A stretch of DNA of 45,207 nt from Thamnocephalis sphaerospora (Eukaryota > Zoopagomycota > Zoopagomycetes > Zoopagales > Sigmoideomycetaceae). The notes below the pieces were generated by a model. The model did not search any database. It saw only the letters and a program-made list of their open reading frames with translations, and was not told where the DNA came from. This document shows, one piece after another, positions 35,305-45,207 of this stretch. Each line of letters starts with the position of its first letter. Position 1 is the first letter of the stretch. The stretch spans positions 1-45,207 of the forward strand of contig KZ992478.1 of assembly GCA_003614735.1 (NCBI GenBank). The letters are read 5' to 3'. The position numbers and the translations under genes were made by a program.

Positions 35305-35928
35305 CACCGTCATGCTCCTGTCAGAGCGCAGTGACCGTCAGCCATCGGTATCAGACGGTCTCATCTCATCGTGGCTTCCTGCCTAATGTCGCAACTCCGG
35401 CCAGAATCCCCAAACACAGACGGACAAATACTGGCGGAACGCATACTCGGCCCTCAGTTCGGACAACCGAGCAGTCACGAGGGGCGGTAGTGTGCACCTC
35501 CATCCCTTCGCCCACGCGCGCCCACACGTAGCATCGGCTATAAGTCGTTATTGTTCATCATGAACCAAAGATCATGGCACCGGACCACCACCACCATGAC
35601 ACAGCGGTGGTGACCGCGAGTAAGCCAGCGGGAGAAAAGCATGGTTATGCGCGGCTACGGAAAAACTAAAACATGCAGCGTGACCGGCAACTTTGAGTGG
35701 CACGCCGCCACTTTGTGACACTACGGCCACTGCTGATTCAAACACCTTTGCCTGCCAGGCCATGGACCACGGTCTAGACCGCCATGGCGCACTGGAGAAT
35801 TCGCGGTGCACTGGTCAATGCATGCGTGCATGCTCATTGCGCCTTGAGTCTACTTGCTGGGCGTACACCAGCGCTGTGCTTGTGCGCAGCTCAAGAGTGC
35901 CATGCCATGTAAGCCGTCGTGAGTCTTG

Positions 35929-35949
35929 CAGCAGCAGCAGCAGCAGCAG
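35929..35949. repeat. (CAG)7 microsatellite
   Basis: Seven perfect CAG units, then TAGC. More imperfect AGC units lie near 36086-36115. Confidence 0.95.
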
Positions 35950-36679
35950 TAGCAATAACGGCAACATCCGATGCTTCCGCAAACATGCTGCAGTGACGCA
36001 ACACGCATGCCGCACCCACGATGGCGACACATTGGCGCTCCATGTGCGCACATGCGCACTGTCAGCGATGCAAATGACTAGCAGTGGCAGCAATGGCAGC
36101 AGCAGTAATAGTAGCATGCGTCGCGCAGATGCGACGTAAAGCGCTGAATGCGCTACCAGACTACGGCGCATAATCGAGTACAGCGACATCCACATCAAAT
36201 GCACTGACCGGTCACACAGCAACATCTCCATCTCGCCATGTACTGTAGTTATGTCAGATGGGCGCAGTTCCACGGACACCTGATACTCGCCGTTGGCATT
36301 GCCGCAAACCATGCACAGGCTCGTGCGCCTTTGCGACGCACTGCCGCCTGGCTGCCTATTTGGGATAGTAGCGAGATGGACGATGCTGCCAGACGAAAAA
36401 GGGAAGCACCGTTTGACGCAGCTGGCTCGGCGCCTTGATGTGTGTAGCACCTGGCCTTGACCATCGCCGCCGCTGCTTTCACCGTGAGCATGTGTGTTAT
36501 GAAGCATAGCGCAGGTCAAGGTGGCGACGGCCAGATCCAAGGGCGAATTAATCAGCAGTCTGCATGCCGCACCGCATGGCACCGTCGCCCTTGAGCTCGG
36601 CAATACGGCTGCTGAGTAATGAAAGCTAGGTCAAAATGAGGTCATCATTATGCAGCTGGCAAAAAGTGTGGATGAGCGC

Positions 36680-36684
36680 AAAAA
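36680..36684 (-). terminator. RNA polymerase III terminator of tRNA-Phe
   Basis: TTTTT on the minus strand begins three bases after the mature tRNA 3' end. Confidence 0.8.
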
Positions 36685-36686
36685 GA

Positions 36687-36759
36687 TGCGACTTCCCCGG
36701 ATCGAACGGGGGACATTTAGAACTTCAGTCTAACGCTCTCCCAACTGAGCTAAAGTCGC
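36687..36759 (-). tRNA. tRNA-Phe (GAA), intronless
   Basis: 73 nt fold as a complete cloverleaf. The acceptor stem GCGACTT pairs perfectly with AAGTCGC, and A is the discriminator base. The D arm is GCTCAGTTGGGAGAGC. The anticodon stem TTAGA/TCTAA encloses the loop CTGAAGT, giving anticodon GAA. The T arm is CCCCG-TTCGATC-CGGGG. Internal A box (TAGCTCAGTTGGG) and B box (GTTCGATCC) are normal. No intron follows the anticodon. It stands alone inside the desert between the Skn7-like and MADS-box genes. Confidence 0.97.
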
Positions 36760-37000
36760 ATTGCTGAAAATAGTTGCAGCTATAGCTAGACAATACTATT
36801 CCAAGTGGCTGATGCTTGCGCACGCGTCCGCTTTTTTTGTTTGTGCGCCATCATCACGACGTCAGTACGTACTTGTGTTTGCGACATGCTAGTCAGCGAA
36901 CCGCTAGTCAGGCTGGGAGTGCTTTACGCTCACGAGTCCACCGACACTTAAACGTCAGTGGGATGCTCCCCAGTAACCAAAAGAAAAGCGACTTTTCTTA

Positions 37001-37692
37001 CTACGTTCCTCCATTCACTACATGGTCACATGCAATCTGCTGATCGTGCTGGATGCGTCGAAATCTTGCGAGTCTGCAAGCAGCTAAACTTGGTGGATGA
37101 CTCACCAATGACCAAGCATACCTTTCAATCACAAACAGTACGTTCTGTGTTGACAAACTAAATACCTGTAGCCCATCAATCAGACGGAGCATGTCGGGTA
37201 CTTTTTGTTCATAAGCACCCAGCAAACACTGATAAACTCTCACCAATAGTGGAAAAGTAGTATATGCGTTAATATTATGGCCAGGGTAAGGCTCTTGGCG
37301 TGTCTAGCTGCATGATGCATACAAGACGTATTAAAATCGCAGCGTGTGGTAGTGGGTAAAAAGCACGCTGTTTGCTGCAGATGGCTGAGGGATGCAGCTT
37401 TGGAATGCAGACGCTCACTCGCCACGTTGAGCCGTAGCCGCAGCACACTGTAGACCGTCCAGAGTCTAGAACCAAAAGCTTTAGGCCTAGCGTGTGATTG
37501 GTAAATGCTGCCAAGCACCCAAACCAGGCCAGATGAATAGGGTGCGTTAAAAGAGCGCCAAAAGCGAATTGCACAAACAGACAGGTGAATGAGATCGACC
37601 AGATTGGCTGCCAGCGTGGTCGTCTTGGTTGGCGCGTGCATGGCCCATATCGTGGCCACCTCGTTCATGGCCCGCCACGATATGGCCCTCAA
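37001..37692 (-). other. Possible coding patch, family unknown
   Basis: Two adjoining minus-strand frames (37240-37692 and 37001-37246) contain protein-like stretches: NLVDLIHLSVCAIRFWRSF, GLVWVLGSIYQ, and VYQCLLGAYEQKVPDMLRL followed by IDGLQVFSLSTQNVLF. A GTGAGA and a GTGAGT could be donors and ATAG upstream an acceptor, but I could not build one closed model. The first stretch faintly recalls the C-terminus of Pex11-type peroxisome proteins, which is not enough for a call. It could be a real small gene, a decayed one or chance. Confidence 0.25.
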
Positions 37693-39221
37693 AGCCTATC
37701 CCCATGTAGGGACAGCCGCCATATTACATCATTGTCTTGTAGCCAAGCGTCGCTAGTTGTACACGTGTCCAACCTCATGCACTGCCGTCCACATGTACAT
37801 ACGCCGTCCATTGTAGATTCCTGCAGTGCAACCGGCAGATCCATGTGCTTGGTGGGCATCTGTCCTATGGAACACCACAAGTCGTGTTTTGTGTGCATGC
37901 AAACGTGGGCTAGGTCAAGGGCACCCACGTTGCGCGAGCGCAGGTGTTTCTGCACCGAGTGTGCCCTTGGCTGCATGTCGCCAGGTGGCAGCGCCAGCCG
38001 TTCTTTGCAGGCATTGCGACGGTGACGCGTGTGCAGGACGCATCGTTGCAAGCGAGCGCATTCGCATAATTGCGACACCGTCAAGCGACGTTGGTGCCAT
38101 CATGGCATAGCCACACCATGCTCTCGCAGGGTGTAAAACGCTTGACTGCATACGAGCGGTTTTGTCGCAAGCATCGCCAGAGTGTCGGTTGCTGGGAAGC
38201 CACGCGTCTTGTGCCGGTCAAGGTGGTAGCTACTGTTACACCCGAGGCGAGGTCTGCTTTCCACTGCAGACGCACCGTCTGTCATGACCGTTTCCCGTGC
38301 TGTTTCCCCGCTCGGCGTCGTACAAGCCGCGGCCGCTCATTCGACGGCATCTGCGGTCGCCTCGGCCAGCGCACCTGGCGCTACGGCTCTGACGTGATGT
38401 AGCCATGGTAGCCGCGAGCGAGCACGATCGGCGATGCACTTTTTAGGAGACGGTCATGTAGGGCGCGCGTATTTCCGCTTGATACGGACAGACACGCTTC
38501 TCCAAACGCCATGTCTGGAAATAGTAGCAGTCCGCTATACCATGTGTGTGTACGCCGTGGATGTTACAGGCACACCATCACAGCCGTCACCTCCTTGCGC
38601 CGCTTTTGCTTCTGCCCTCTGCGGCGCATTGCTGGCCACGCATCATGCATGCGTGAGTGATACATGGCCTGCCCCCGGTGGTGCGCGGGACCATGGCGAT
38701 GGTTCCTCGGCCGGCTTTCTGCGCCTTTAGCGCCGTATTGCCCTATCGGTCCACCGGTGCGTGCATCGGTGCCACCTTGTAGCCGTGCATGGTTGCACCC
38801 GTGGCCACACTGTCTGTTGTGCGCCAGAAATTGTCGGAGGCAGCCTCAGCCCGCAACGGCTTTCATGACGCCGTGGCGATCAATGCGATCCAAGGCTGCC
38901 GGCACGGCGGCGCGCCTGCGCATCTATGACATGCTTTCCGCTGCTGTACGCCTGTCGTGGACACGATGGCATGCCTGCCGACAGCCGCAGCACAGCCGCA
39001 GCAACAGCAGCAACAGCAGGCTGCCGACCGGCGGTCTCGCCCGTTCTGCGACGCAGGCAGTCTTGCATCGCACTTTCCACGTCGTGGCGACCGCCCTCTC
39101 TGTCACTGCCTCTCATTGGCTCCACCAATCAAACACCGCTATCTGTGCACGCCGTTCTTTCTGATACCCACCAATCAGCAGCCTTGGCGCTCGCGGAGCA
39201 TCCCCGAGTGGCAAGGGTGAG

Positions 39222-39260
39222 ACGCGCGCGCGCGCGCGCACACACACACACACACACGCA
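39222..39260. repeat. (CG)n(CA)n alternating tract
   Basis: 39 nt of unbroken purine-pyrimidine alternation: about eight CG units followed by CA units. Confidence 0.95.
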
Positions 39261-39274
39261 GCTCCTGTCGCCAC

Positions 39275-39302
39275 CATCGCCATCGCCATCGCCATCGCCA
39301 TC
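39275..39302. repeat. (CATCGC)n hexanucleotide repeat
   Basis: 4.7 perfect copies of CATCGC. Confidence 0.95.
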
Positions 39303-40348
39303 AGCGGCGGACTGGCAGACGATGCGTGTGCACGCGCGAGCGGCTATGCTAGCAAACTGGGCCGGCGTTGGTTTACGCGAACGTCCCGCCGCGGATCGGA
39401 TGCTTCGTTTTCCCTTCTCACGCCGCTTATGGCGCCGCTCCGGCGAGTGCCCGAAGCGGTTACATCGCGCCCCGTTTTGTGTCCACGTAGTGTGCCCTTT
39501 TCTCCGCCTCCCCGTTTCCGACGGCATTACTCCCTCCAGCAAGTCTTTCGTATTTGCTGGTCCGCTCTGTGTTGCTGGCATCGTCTCCGCTTGCTCACCC
39601 GCTCGCTCACACCTGTTTCCCGGTCATCACGCTCTTACCCGCGTCGCACGTAGGCGTGGTCCCCTCCTTTTGCCACGCCGCCACATCCCCATTACGGAGC
39701 TTGCTCAGCCAACCAACCACGCGCGTGTGCGAGTGTGTGCTGTAGCTCCGCAGACCGCAGGCCGTACGCCCACTTCTTACGGCCGTCGTTTGCTTTATTT
39801 GGCGACATTGTACCGTGCCGCCGCCCTTTCCCGCTCATCTGCCCATCTCCATCTGCCAGTCGCTCACCCGTTTGCTCGCCTGCTGCTACTACTGGGTCTC
39901 ATATTGCCGCTATTGATCCTACCCTGCTTGCGCTTCCTCTTGCGCGTCTGTTGCTCTCCGCATCGCTGCTCAAAACCAGCACACCATTACCATCACCTGT
40001 CGCTGCTTGCTTGTCGGCTGCTGCTGCTGCTCTTATTGTTGTTGCCACGTTCTGCCAACCGCTGCGCCGCTATCGCACCTTCTATTCCTGTCGTCTGTCC
40101 GCCGTCGGCCATTTGCCTTTGCTGGCCTGCACGTTTGCGCCCCATCCAACTCGCTTATTGCCGGTCGATAGCGACCTTGCATCTTTCTCTCATCGTCATC
40201 CAGCCGCACCGTAGCGTGCACATTTAGGTGGGTGTATGCATGCATATATGCGTGTATGCGCGCATGTTGCCATTCTCGTGCTAACCGGCGTACATGCACC
40301 GCTCGGCGTTGATGCGTACTACAGGCGTCAACACATCAAGGTAGGTGT

Positions 40349-40375
40349 CACACACACACACACACACACACACAC
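40349..40375. repeat. (CA)n microsatellite
   Basis: Thirteen perfect CA units. Confidence 0.95.
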
Positions 40376-41098
40376 TGGTGAAAAGTCTGTTGCGCTTTCA
40401 ACGGTCGGCCATGGCTGAGCAAGCGCGGGCGTCGGAGGCTTTTGTATCCGTTATCCTTTTTGCCTGGACTATGGCGGTGCAACCGTGCGCCATCTATAGG
40501 GCAGCGCGTTGGCGTTTGTCATAGCATGATCGGTGCTCAGCGCGTGCATATTGCCTGTTGTGGGGTGTGTGCAGCTCCATTCGTCGTCGACTTGCACTGT
40601 GTAGCCCGCTTCACCCACGTTGACACTGGGCCGTATCGGGATTTGCTGCCCGATCATGCGGCTGCACTTTGCTGACGGCTACACGGAACTTGGCCATTTC
40701 CTGCGCATGTTTGAGATGTCTCTGCGCTATACTTGTCCTTTGTTCTAGCCTGTGGCCGATGTTTTGGCTGCAGATGGAAGTGGCGCGACGCTTCTGCACC
40801 CAGAATGGCACCCCCATGCTGGAGCTTCCTTGCTGTGGTGATGGTGGTATGTCGTATGTGTCTGCTTTAGTGTCTGCGTTTTCCCCTGTGTATCTAATAC
40901 GTTTCTGGTGGTCTGCTTTGGCTATGGGCTTGGCCGTTCTAACCTTGGATGGCAGCCAAGCGGCGCATATATAGTGTCCCACCTGTCGGGCACACGCTGC
41001 TCACCTGACCCGCATCAGTTTTCCACCAATCCGTCTTTTGCCAGCCAGTGCGTACACGACGCCCGGCTTTCCATTCTCCCGAGCTTCACTCACGCGTG

Positions 41099-41145
41099 CA
41101 CACACACACACACACACACAAACACGCACGCACGCACGCACGCAC
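41099..41145. repeat. (CA)n and (ACGC)n compound microsatellite
   Basis: Eleven CA units at 41099-41120, then five ACGC units at 41124-41143 plus AC. Confidence 0.95.
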
Positions 41146-43140
41146 TTTTCGCCTGATTTTCCACTTGTTCTCGCTTACCTCTTTTTGGCCTCCCTTGCTC
41201 CACCCTTGCCGCTGCGCTGTGTTCTGGTCGTTACCTGTTGCCTTTGCGTCATTTTACCTTGCTTGGCCAGACGTTGCCCTTTTGGTCGCTGCTCCCCATT
41301 TCTCCTTTTTTGGCGCTTACCGTGTTCACACCGCTGTCTGCAGAGTCGTCGCCAACGCCACGTTCGCCACCACTGCCACCGCAGCTGCAGCTACCTGCTC
41401 ACCTTCTGCCGAATCCGTGCATTACCGTTGCCGTCTACCAGGTAAGCGTTACGATCTGGGTTGCTGGGAGGACACGGCGCTGCTTTTGGCCGGCGAAACA
41501 GGCGGGATTACCCTTTTCTGCTGCGCCCTTGTGGTGTTTTGCCATCGTCTCGCTGCACAGCCACGGGCAACGGCACAGCAATTGCAGCCGCGTGCCATGT
41601 GATGTGCGAGGCTTTGCGCGGTAGCTCTTGCGTGTGCGGCGTCTCTGCGGCGGCGGCCAGGCGCTCACGTGTGGGTCGTCGTGGTTGGGCTTCGTAGCAA
41701 GCCAAGCGCGGGTCCAGGCCCACGCTGGCGCTTGGTTTGCCCGGTGGCCCTGCAAGTATGCGGTCATCAGTACACGTACGCGTACACGCGGCAGGCGGAA
41801 CCAACCGGCGTGGCCGACCCGTGTTTACAACATCTGCCGCGATGGCGCCGCAACATGGCACTTGCCAGTGTGGCTGCGACTGGTGTGCTCGCGCGGCAGC
41901 AGTTCATCCACATGCAGCAGCACGGTGGCTGCGACGACGACGACAAGGGCGATGATGGCAATGCGGCGTCTCGCGCCACCATGCATATTCGTTCGAGTCG
42001 GCACGTGGAAACCTCATGTAGAGCGGCCACCGCCAGCCCCATTTGCGCTGTTGCGCCGCTCCACCCGCGCTAGTACGACGGCTGCTCATGTGCCAACTGG
42101 GGCAGTAGGGTGTACGGCAGACGTGGAGACGGTGCACCGTCGTCGCACGATGACTGTAGCTTGTTGCGCAGCTTGGCCGGAACGAGCCGCGCGGCGTCGC
42201 TTGAGCGACAGCGTCGGTGGCGGCGTTGTCATTGCCGCTGTCCGGCGGTGTATGACATCCATGCGCCGCAATGCGCCGATGCACCGTTCTCTTATCGCGT
42301 GGCAGTCGGCCGGCCATCGCTTCGTTGCTTGGACGCTGTCTCTTGCCAGCCCTTGCGCGCGTCTGTACGCCGTGCTTTTTTGCTCGGTCGATGCCGGTTG
42401 GCTCCATCAGCATCGACGGCCGCTTTCCTTTTTGGCTGCCGCCGCGCCATAGACGCTCTTCTAGGCCTGCTGCGGGGTAAACCTATGCCGTTTTTGCTCG
42501 CCCGCTTTCACCGAGCGACAATGCCGCGCGCCCGTTGGCTGTCGTGCGTGCTGCGGTGTTGTGTCGCGCATGTGCGTCCTGACGCTTCGCTCCCCTGTTC
42601 GTACGGCGCAAATGCGCTGCGTGTTCCAGGGTGTGTATGGGCGAGACGGTGACCGTCTTCGGATGACCTGCTGCCGTTGTACGCCCATCGCCTTTTCCCT
42701 GTGCACGCGCGGCCATGGTGCGTACACCGCCCGGCCGCATCCTCTGTCGCTGCACGTCATTGGGTGTGCTGCGGGCCGCTCTGCCTGGCGCCGCGTCTGT
42801 TGCCGGCGGCGTTTGTCAGGCACGATCGCGCCTCGCTCTCGTCTCCTGCGCGCATCTCGTTTGTCCATATTTGGCTGACTTTCCGATCGTTGCCCTCTCG
42901 GTTGCCCTCTTTACTTCTTTCCCGTGGTCTGGTCCGCTTGTCCGCCCATCTGCACTTTTCTGCTCTGTCCTCCCATTCGTCTTGTGCCTCTATATTATCC
43001 GCTGATCTACGGTGGCTCGCTGCCGTCCCTCACTTGATCATCCACCCTCTCTGCCCGCTTGTCCTGCTCTTGCTATTACCGTCACTACTCCCGCTTCTCC
43101 CTGCCCTTGCCACCTTCCTCTTAAATCCACCCATCCGTCG

Positions 43141-43182
43141 GTTTCCTTTTCCTTCCTTCTGTGCCATCCCTTTTGTTCACAG
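43141..43182 (+). promoter_or_regulatory. Pyrimidine tract and possible 5' UTR splice acceptor of the MADS gene
   Basis: A dense C/T run ends TTTTGTTCACAG eight bases before the ATG at 43190. This is a good 3' splice site in form and could close a 5' UTR intron. No donor was identified. Confidence 0.3.
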
Positions 43183-43189
43183 CTGCGAC

Positions 43190-44371
43190 ATGAACTCTGC
43201 CATCGCCCAGCCACCTACACCGCAGTCGTCGGCCAACGGCATGCCGCCTTTGACACCACTCAACACCGGTGCCGCCAACATGGCCAACCTAATGTCGCCG
43301 GCTATGGCGGCTCCCAGCCCCGCTCTCAGCGAGGCGGACTCGTCAGTCGGCACCGGCGGCCGGGCCGCTTCCAAGCGTGGTTTTGAGGAACTCGGCGGCG
43401 ACGAGTCTGACTCGGACAGCCAGCCGGCGGTTGCCACCCGCGATAAGCGCGCCGGTCGCCGCAAGATCAAGATCGAATACATTGAAGACAAGAGCCGCCG
43501 CCACATCACCTTCAGCAAGCGCAAGGCCGGTATCATGAAGAAGGCGTACGAGCTGAGCACGCTGACGGGCACGCAGGTGCTGCTGCTTGTCGTGTCGGAG
43601 ACGGGTCTGGTCTACACCTTCACGACGCCCAAGCTGCAGCCGCTCGTGACCAAGCCCGAGGGCAAGAACCTAATCCAGGCCTGCCTTAATGCGCCTGACC
43701 CTCTGCCGGACATGCCGCAGGGTGCTGCTGCCACTGCCAGCCCGGCGTCGCTGCGTGGCCCGCAGACCCCCGGCTACCCGACCGACCAGGGTGCCGCTGT
43801 TGCTGATCCGCACGGCGACATGGCGGCTGCTGCCGCTGCCGCTGCTGCTGCGGCCAGCCTCTACAGCCCGCCCCCGGTTGGCGGCGTCGACCCGCACAAG
43901 TCGCAGGCCGCAGCGGGCTACCCGCTGAATCTGGCTAATCTGAGCTACCCGCCGCAGCCGGCTGCCGTTGGCTACTCTAGCAGCCCCATGAACACCATCG
44001 CACAGCAGTACGGTGCCGCGGCCGTGCCCTCGCCCTACTCGCCTGCTGGTGCCTACGCCGCCGCGCCGCCGGCCGCCCACTACGGTGCCACCACTGCTGC
44101 CGCCGCTGCCGCTAGCATGTACGCACCGTACTGGAGCGGCCCGCCGCACTCGGCTGCAGCCTATGCCGGCCAGTCGCCCGCACAGCCACCGCTGGGTATG
44201 TCGCCGACGCAGTCGCAGTTTGCGCCGCAGTCTGGACACGATCTGATGCCGGGACTCGGTGACATGGATGGCCGGCATTTCGCGGACAGCATGCCCACAG
44301 CGCAGCCGATGAACAGCCGTGGCCGTAGCGTACGAAAGTCGAGCGCTGATATGAAGCAGTCCAAGGTGTAA
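43190..44371 (+). CDS. SRF/Mcm1-type MADS-box transcription factor
   Basis: Intronless coding region of 393 residues. The frame continues upstream of 43190 without stops for over 500 bases, but this ATG (CTGCGACATGAAC) starts the conserved-looking part and the upstream frame is low-complexity. The MADS box and SAM-like extension lie at about 88-167: RRKIKIEYIEDKSRRHITFS, KRKAGIMKKAYELSTLTGTQ, VLLLVVSETGLVYTFTTPKL, then KPEGKNLIQACLN. These are SRF-class (type I) features, so it should bind CArG/MCM1 boxes as a dimer. An acidic Ser/Asp patch (GGDESDSDS) precedes the box. The C-terminus is Ala/Pro/Tyr/Gln-rich with poly-Ala runs, a typical disordered activation region, and ends with basic RGRSVRKSS. 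Yeast Mcm1 controls mating, cell-cycle and stress genes with partner proteins. Confidence 0.96.
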   Translation: MNSAIAQPPTPQSSANGMPPLTPLNTGAANMANLMSPAMAAPSPALSEADSSVGTGGRAASKRGFEELGGDESDSDSQPAVATRDKRAGRRKIKIEYIEDKSRRHITFSKRKAGIMKKAYELSTLTGTQVLLLVVSETGLVYTFTTPKLQPLVTKPEGKNLIQACLNAPDPLPDMPQGAAATASPASLRGPQTPGYPTDQGAAVADPHGDMAAAAAAAAAAASLYSPPPVGGVDPHKSQAAAGYPLNLANLSYPPQPAAVGYSSSPMNTIAQQYGAAAVPSPYSPAGAYAAAPPAAHYGATTAAAAAASMYAPYWSGPPHSAAAYAGQSPAQPPLGMSPTQSQFAPQSGHDLMPGLGDMDGRHFADSMPTAQPMNSRGRSVRKSSADMKQSKV

Positions 44372-45207
44372 TCCTGCTTTGTCCGTCGTCACCTTTCTAT
44401 ACTCACGCACCCCAGCTTTCCTCCGCTGCGCTGCAGCGCTTTCCTCATTTCCGTTTTTTCACGCGTGCGCGCTTACATACATACAGTGTGCATACGAGGC
44501 GGGCGTTTGACCGAAGCGACGGCCTAGCAACGCGCATCTGCTGGCGCCGCCTACGCACGCTCCTCCTCCCATTCTTGGTCTACCAACCGTCTCCACGCTT
44601 TTGCGCGCGGTATCTAGTTGTCACCTCTCACGCGCCCGCAAGCTACAGCATCGCTGCCGCCCGTCACGCCGCACGCGGCCATAGTGCGCGCCTTTGCATT
44701 TCTGGCCACGCACGGACGATGCCTAGGGTGTGCGCAGCCGATCTTCCTATTTCCAAGCGCGCGTTTCCTTTCCTCGTCTACTTGCTTCTTGACGACCTTT
44801 TTGCACCCGCACATACTTTATCATTGCGCCACTATGCGCATGTGCGCGTTATCGTTTTATTCTCGCCTACATACTCGCCTTCCCGTCTCTGCCGCTGCCT
44901 TTTACATACGCGTTTCACTCGCATAGGTCTGCGTGCTTTCTTTCCATCCAATCCGTTTTCATCGCGAAAACACTGCGTCTGTAATATGAACACCCTGCTT
45001 TCAAAGATGCCTTAAAACCGCATTGGTAGTTAATCCCATGTCACATGTGTCTCATCTACCGTAACCAGTGCACATGTGGGTGCCACTTTGAGCGTGTAGC
45101 ATGTCCATGCACAGCATGCGCCGTGCACCGTGTACACAATGTAGAATGGAAGCAGCGTATTCATTTGGTGACCATTACTAATGCGGCCAAGGCCACCACC
45201 ACCATCA
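44372..45207. other. 3' flank of the MADS gene, no gene seen
   Basis: Pyrimidine-rich plus strand continues to about 44950 and is probably a 3' UTR in part. The last 200 bases are more balanced. No supported gene or RNA was found before the window ends. Confidence 0.5.

Larger units (their letters stand above)
32439..36686. other. Gene-free region upstream of the Skn7-like gene
   Basis: No open frame carries a recognisable domain. The part 32640-33560 is purine-rich on the plus strand (43 of 60 in 33121-33180), so pyrimidine-rich on the Skn7 sense strand. It likely holds a long Skn7 leader and promoter. Microsatellites are listed separately. Confidence 0.55.
36760..43189. other. Gene-free region upstream of the MADS-box gene
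   Basis: No secure gene. From about 39000 to the MADS start the plus strand is pyrimidine-rich (47 of 60 in 41161-41220, 46 of 60 in 42901-42960), and long stop-poor frames there are Ser/Leu/Arg/Cys-rich and domain-free. It probably holds a large promoter and long 5' leader for the MADS gene. A patch at 37001-37692 may be coding. Confidence 0.55.

Noticed and set aside
35815-36603. 262-codon minus-strand open frame
   Set aside because: It includes a translated CAG repeat (poly-Leu) and shows no domain or fitting splice structure.
39275-39302. Short regular repeat suggestive of an array
   Set aside because: The hexanucleotide units have no spacers, so this is a microsatellite and not a CRISPR or other array.
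38926-40227. 433-codon open frame on the plus strand
   Set aside because: It is Ser/Arg/Leu/Cys-rich with a run of CA- and CG-repeat codons and no domain. It lies in pyrimidine-rich DNA where stop codons are rare by composition.
42677-43189. Upstream extension of the MADS reading frame
   Set aside because: It is open for over 500 bases but low complexity, starts without ATG at 42677 and ends in a splice-acceptor-like pyrimidine tract. It is more likely 5' leader than protein.

Overview
The window is nuclear DNA of a fungus. It holds densely packed protein genes with short spliceosomal introns (most 50-97 nt, with CTAAC/CTGAC-like branch sites), a tRNA-Phe with eukaryotic A and B boxes, and fungal families: a velvet-domain regulator, a Skn7-type HSF/response-regulator hybrid, a Siw14/Oca1 phosphatase and a secreted GH37 trehalase. 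An early-diverging, zygomycete-grade lineage seems likeliest to me, but that is an impression and not a demonstration. I see no transposon, viral relic or CRISPR array.

Layout. 1-1587: 3' part of an MFSD1-like MFS transporter (+). 1715-6003: two tandem Cid1-like nucleotidyltransferase genes (+) with identical intron positions and phases. The first has lost catalytic residues and its stop lies 27 bp before the start of the second. 6264-7302: GDSL-like protein whose nucleophile serine is aspartate (-). 7857-9114: Siw14-like phosphatase (-), divergent from Dus1 tRNA-dihydrouridine synthase (9447-11559, +, nine exons). 11684-12973: a second GDSL enzyme with an intact triad (-). 13449-13823: a possible small membrane-protein gene overlapping the 3' end of the velvet gene (13791-16369, -). 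16370-20787: gene-free. 20788-22655: secreted trehalase (-), divergent from Rtf2 (23927-25059, +). 25316-27244: F-box-like protein (-), divergent from a metaxin/Sam37-like outer-membrane import protein (27649-29333, +). 30147-32438: Skn7-like regulator (-). 32439-43189: a 10.7 kb gene desert with one tRNA-Phe, microsatellites and one doubtful coding patch. 43190-44371: SRF/Mcm1-type MADS-box regulator (+). 44372 to the end: pyrimidine-rich flank.

How the genes relate. Most are unrelated housekeeping genes in head-to-head or tail-to-tail packing with 100-800 bp spacers. The three regulators (velvet, Skn7, MADS) stand out: each has a multi-kilobase gene-free upstream zone with pyrimidine-rich stretches on its own sense strand. 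The Skn7 and MADS genes diverge from one shared 10.7 kb interval. In budding yeast Skn7 and Mcm1 are both downstream of the Sln1 osmosensor, so this pairing may be functional. The most unusual coding locus is the membrane-anchored Cid1-like pair, one copy apparently active and one apparently a pseudoenzyme.

Splice sites were assigned by eye from reading frame, family conservation and GT/AG signals. All models close in frame, but none is backed by transcript data.
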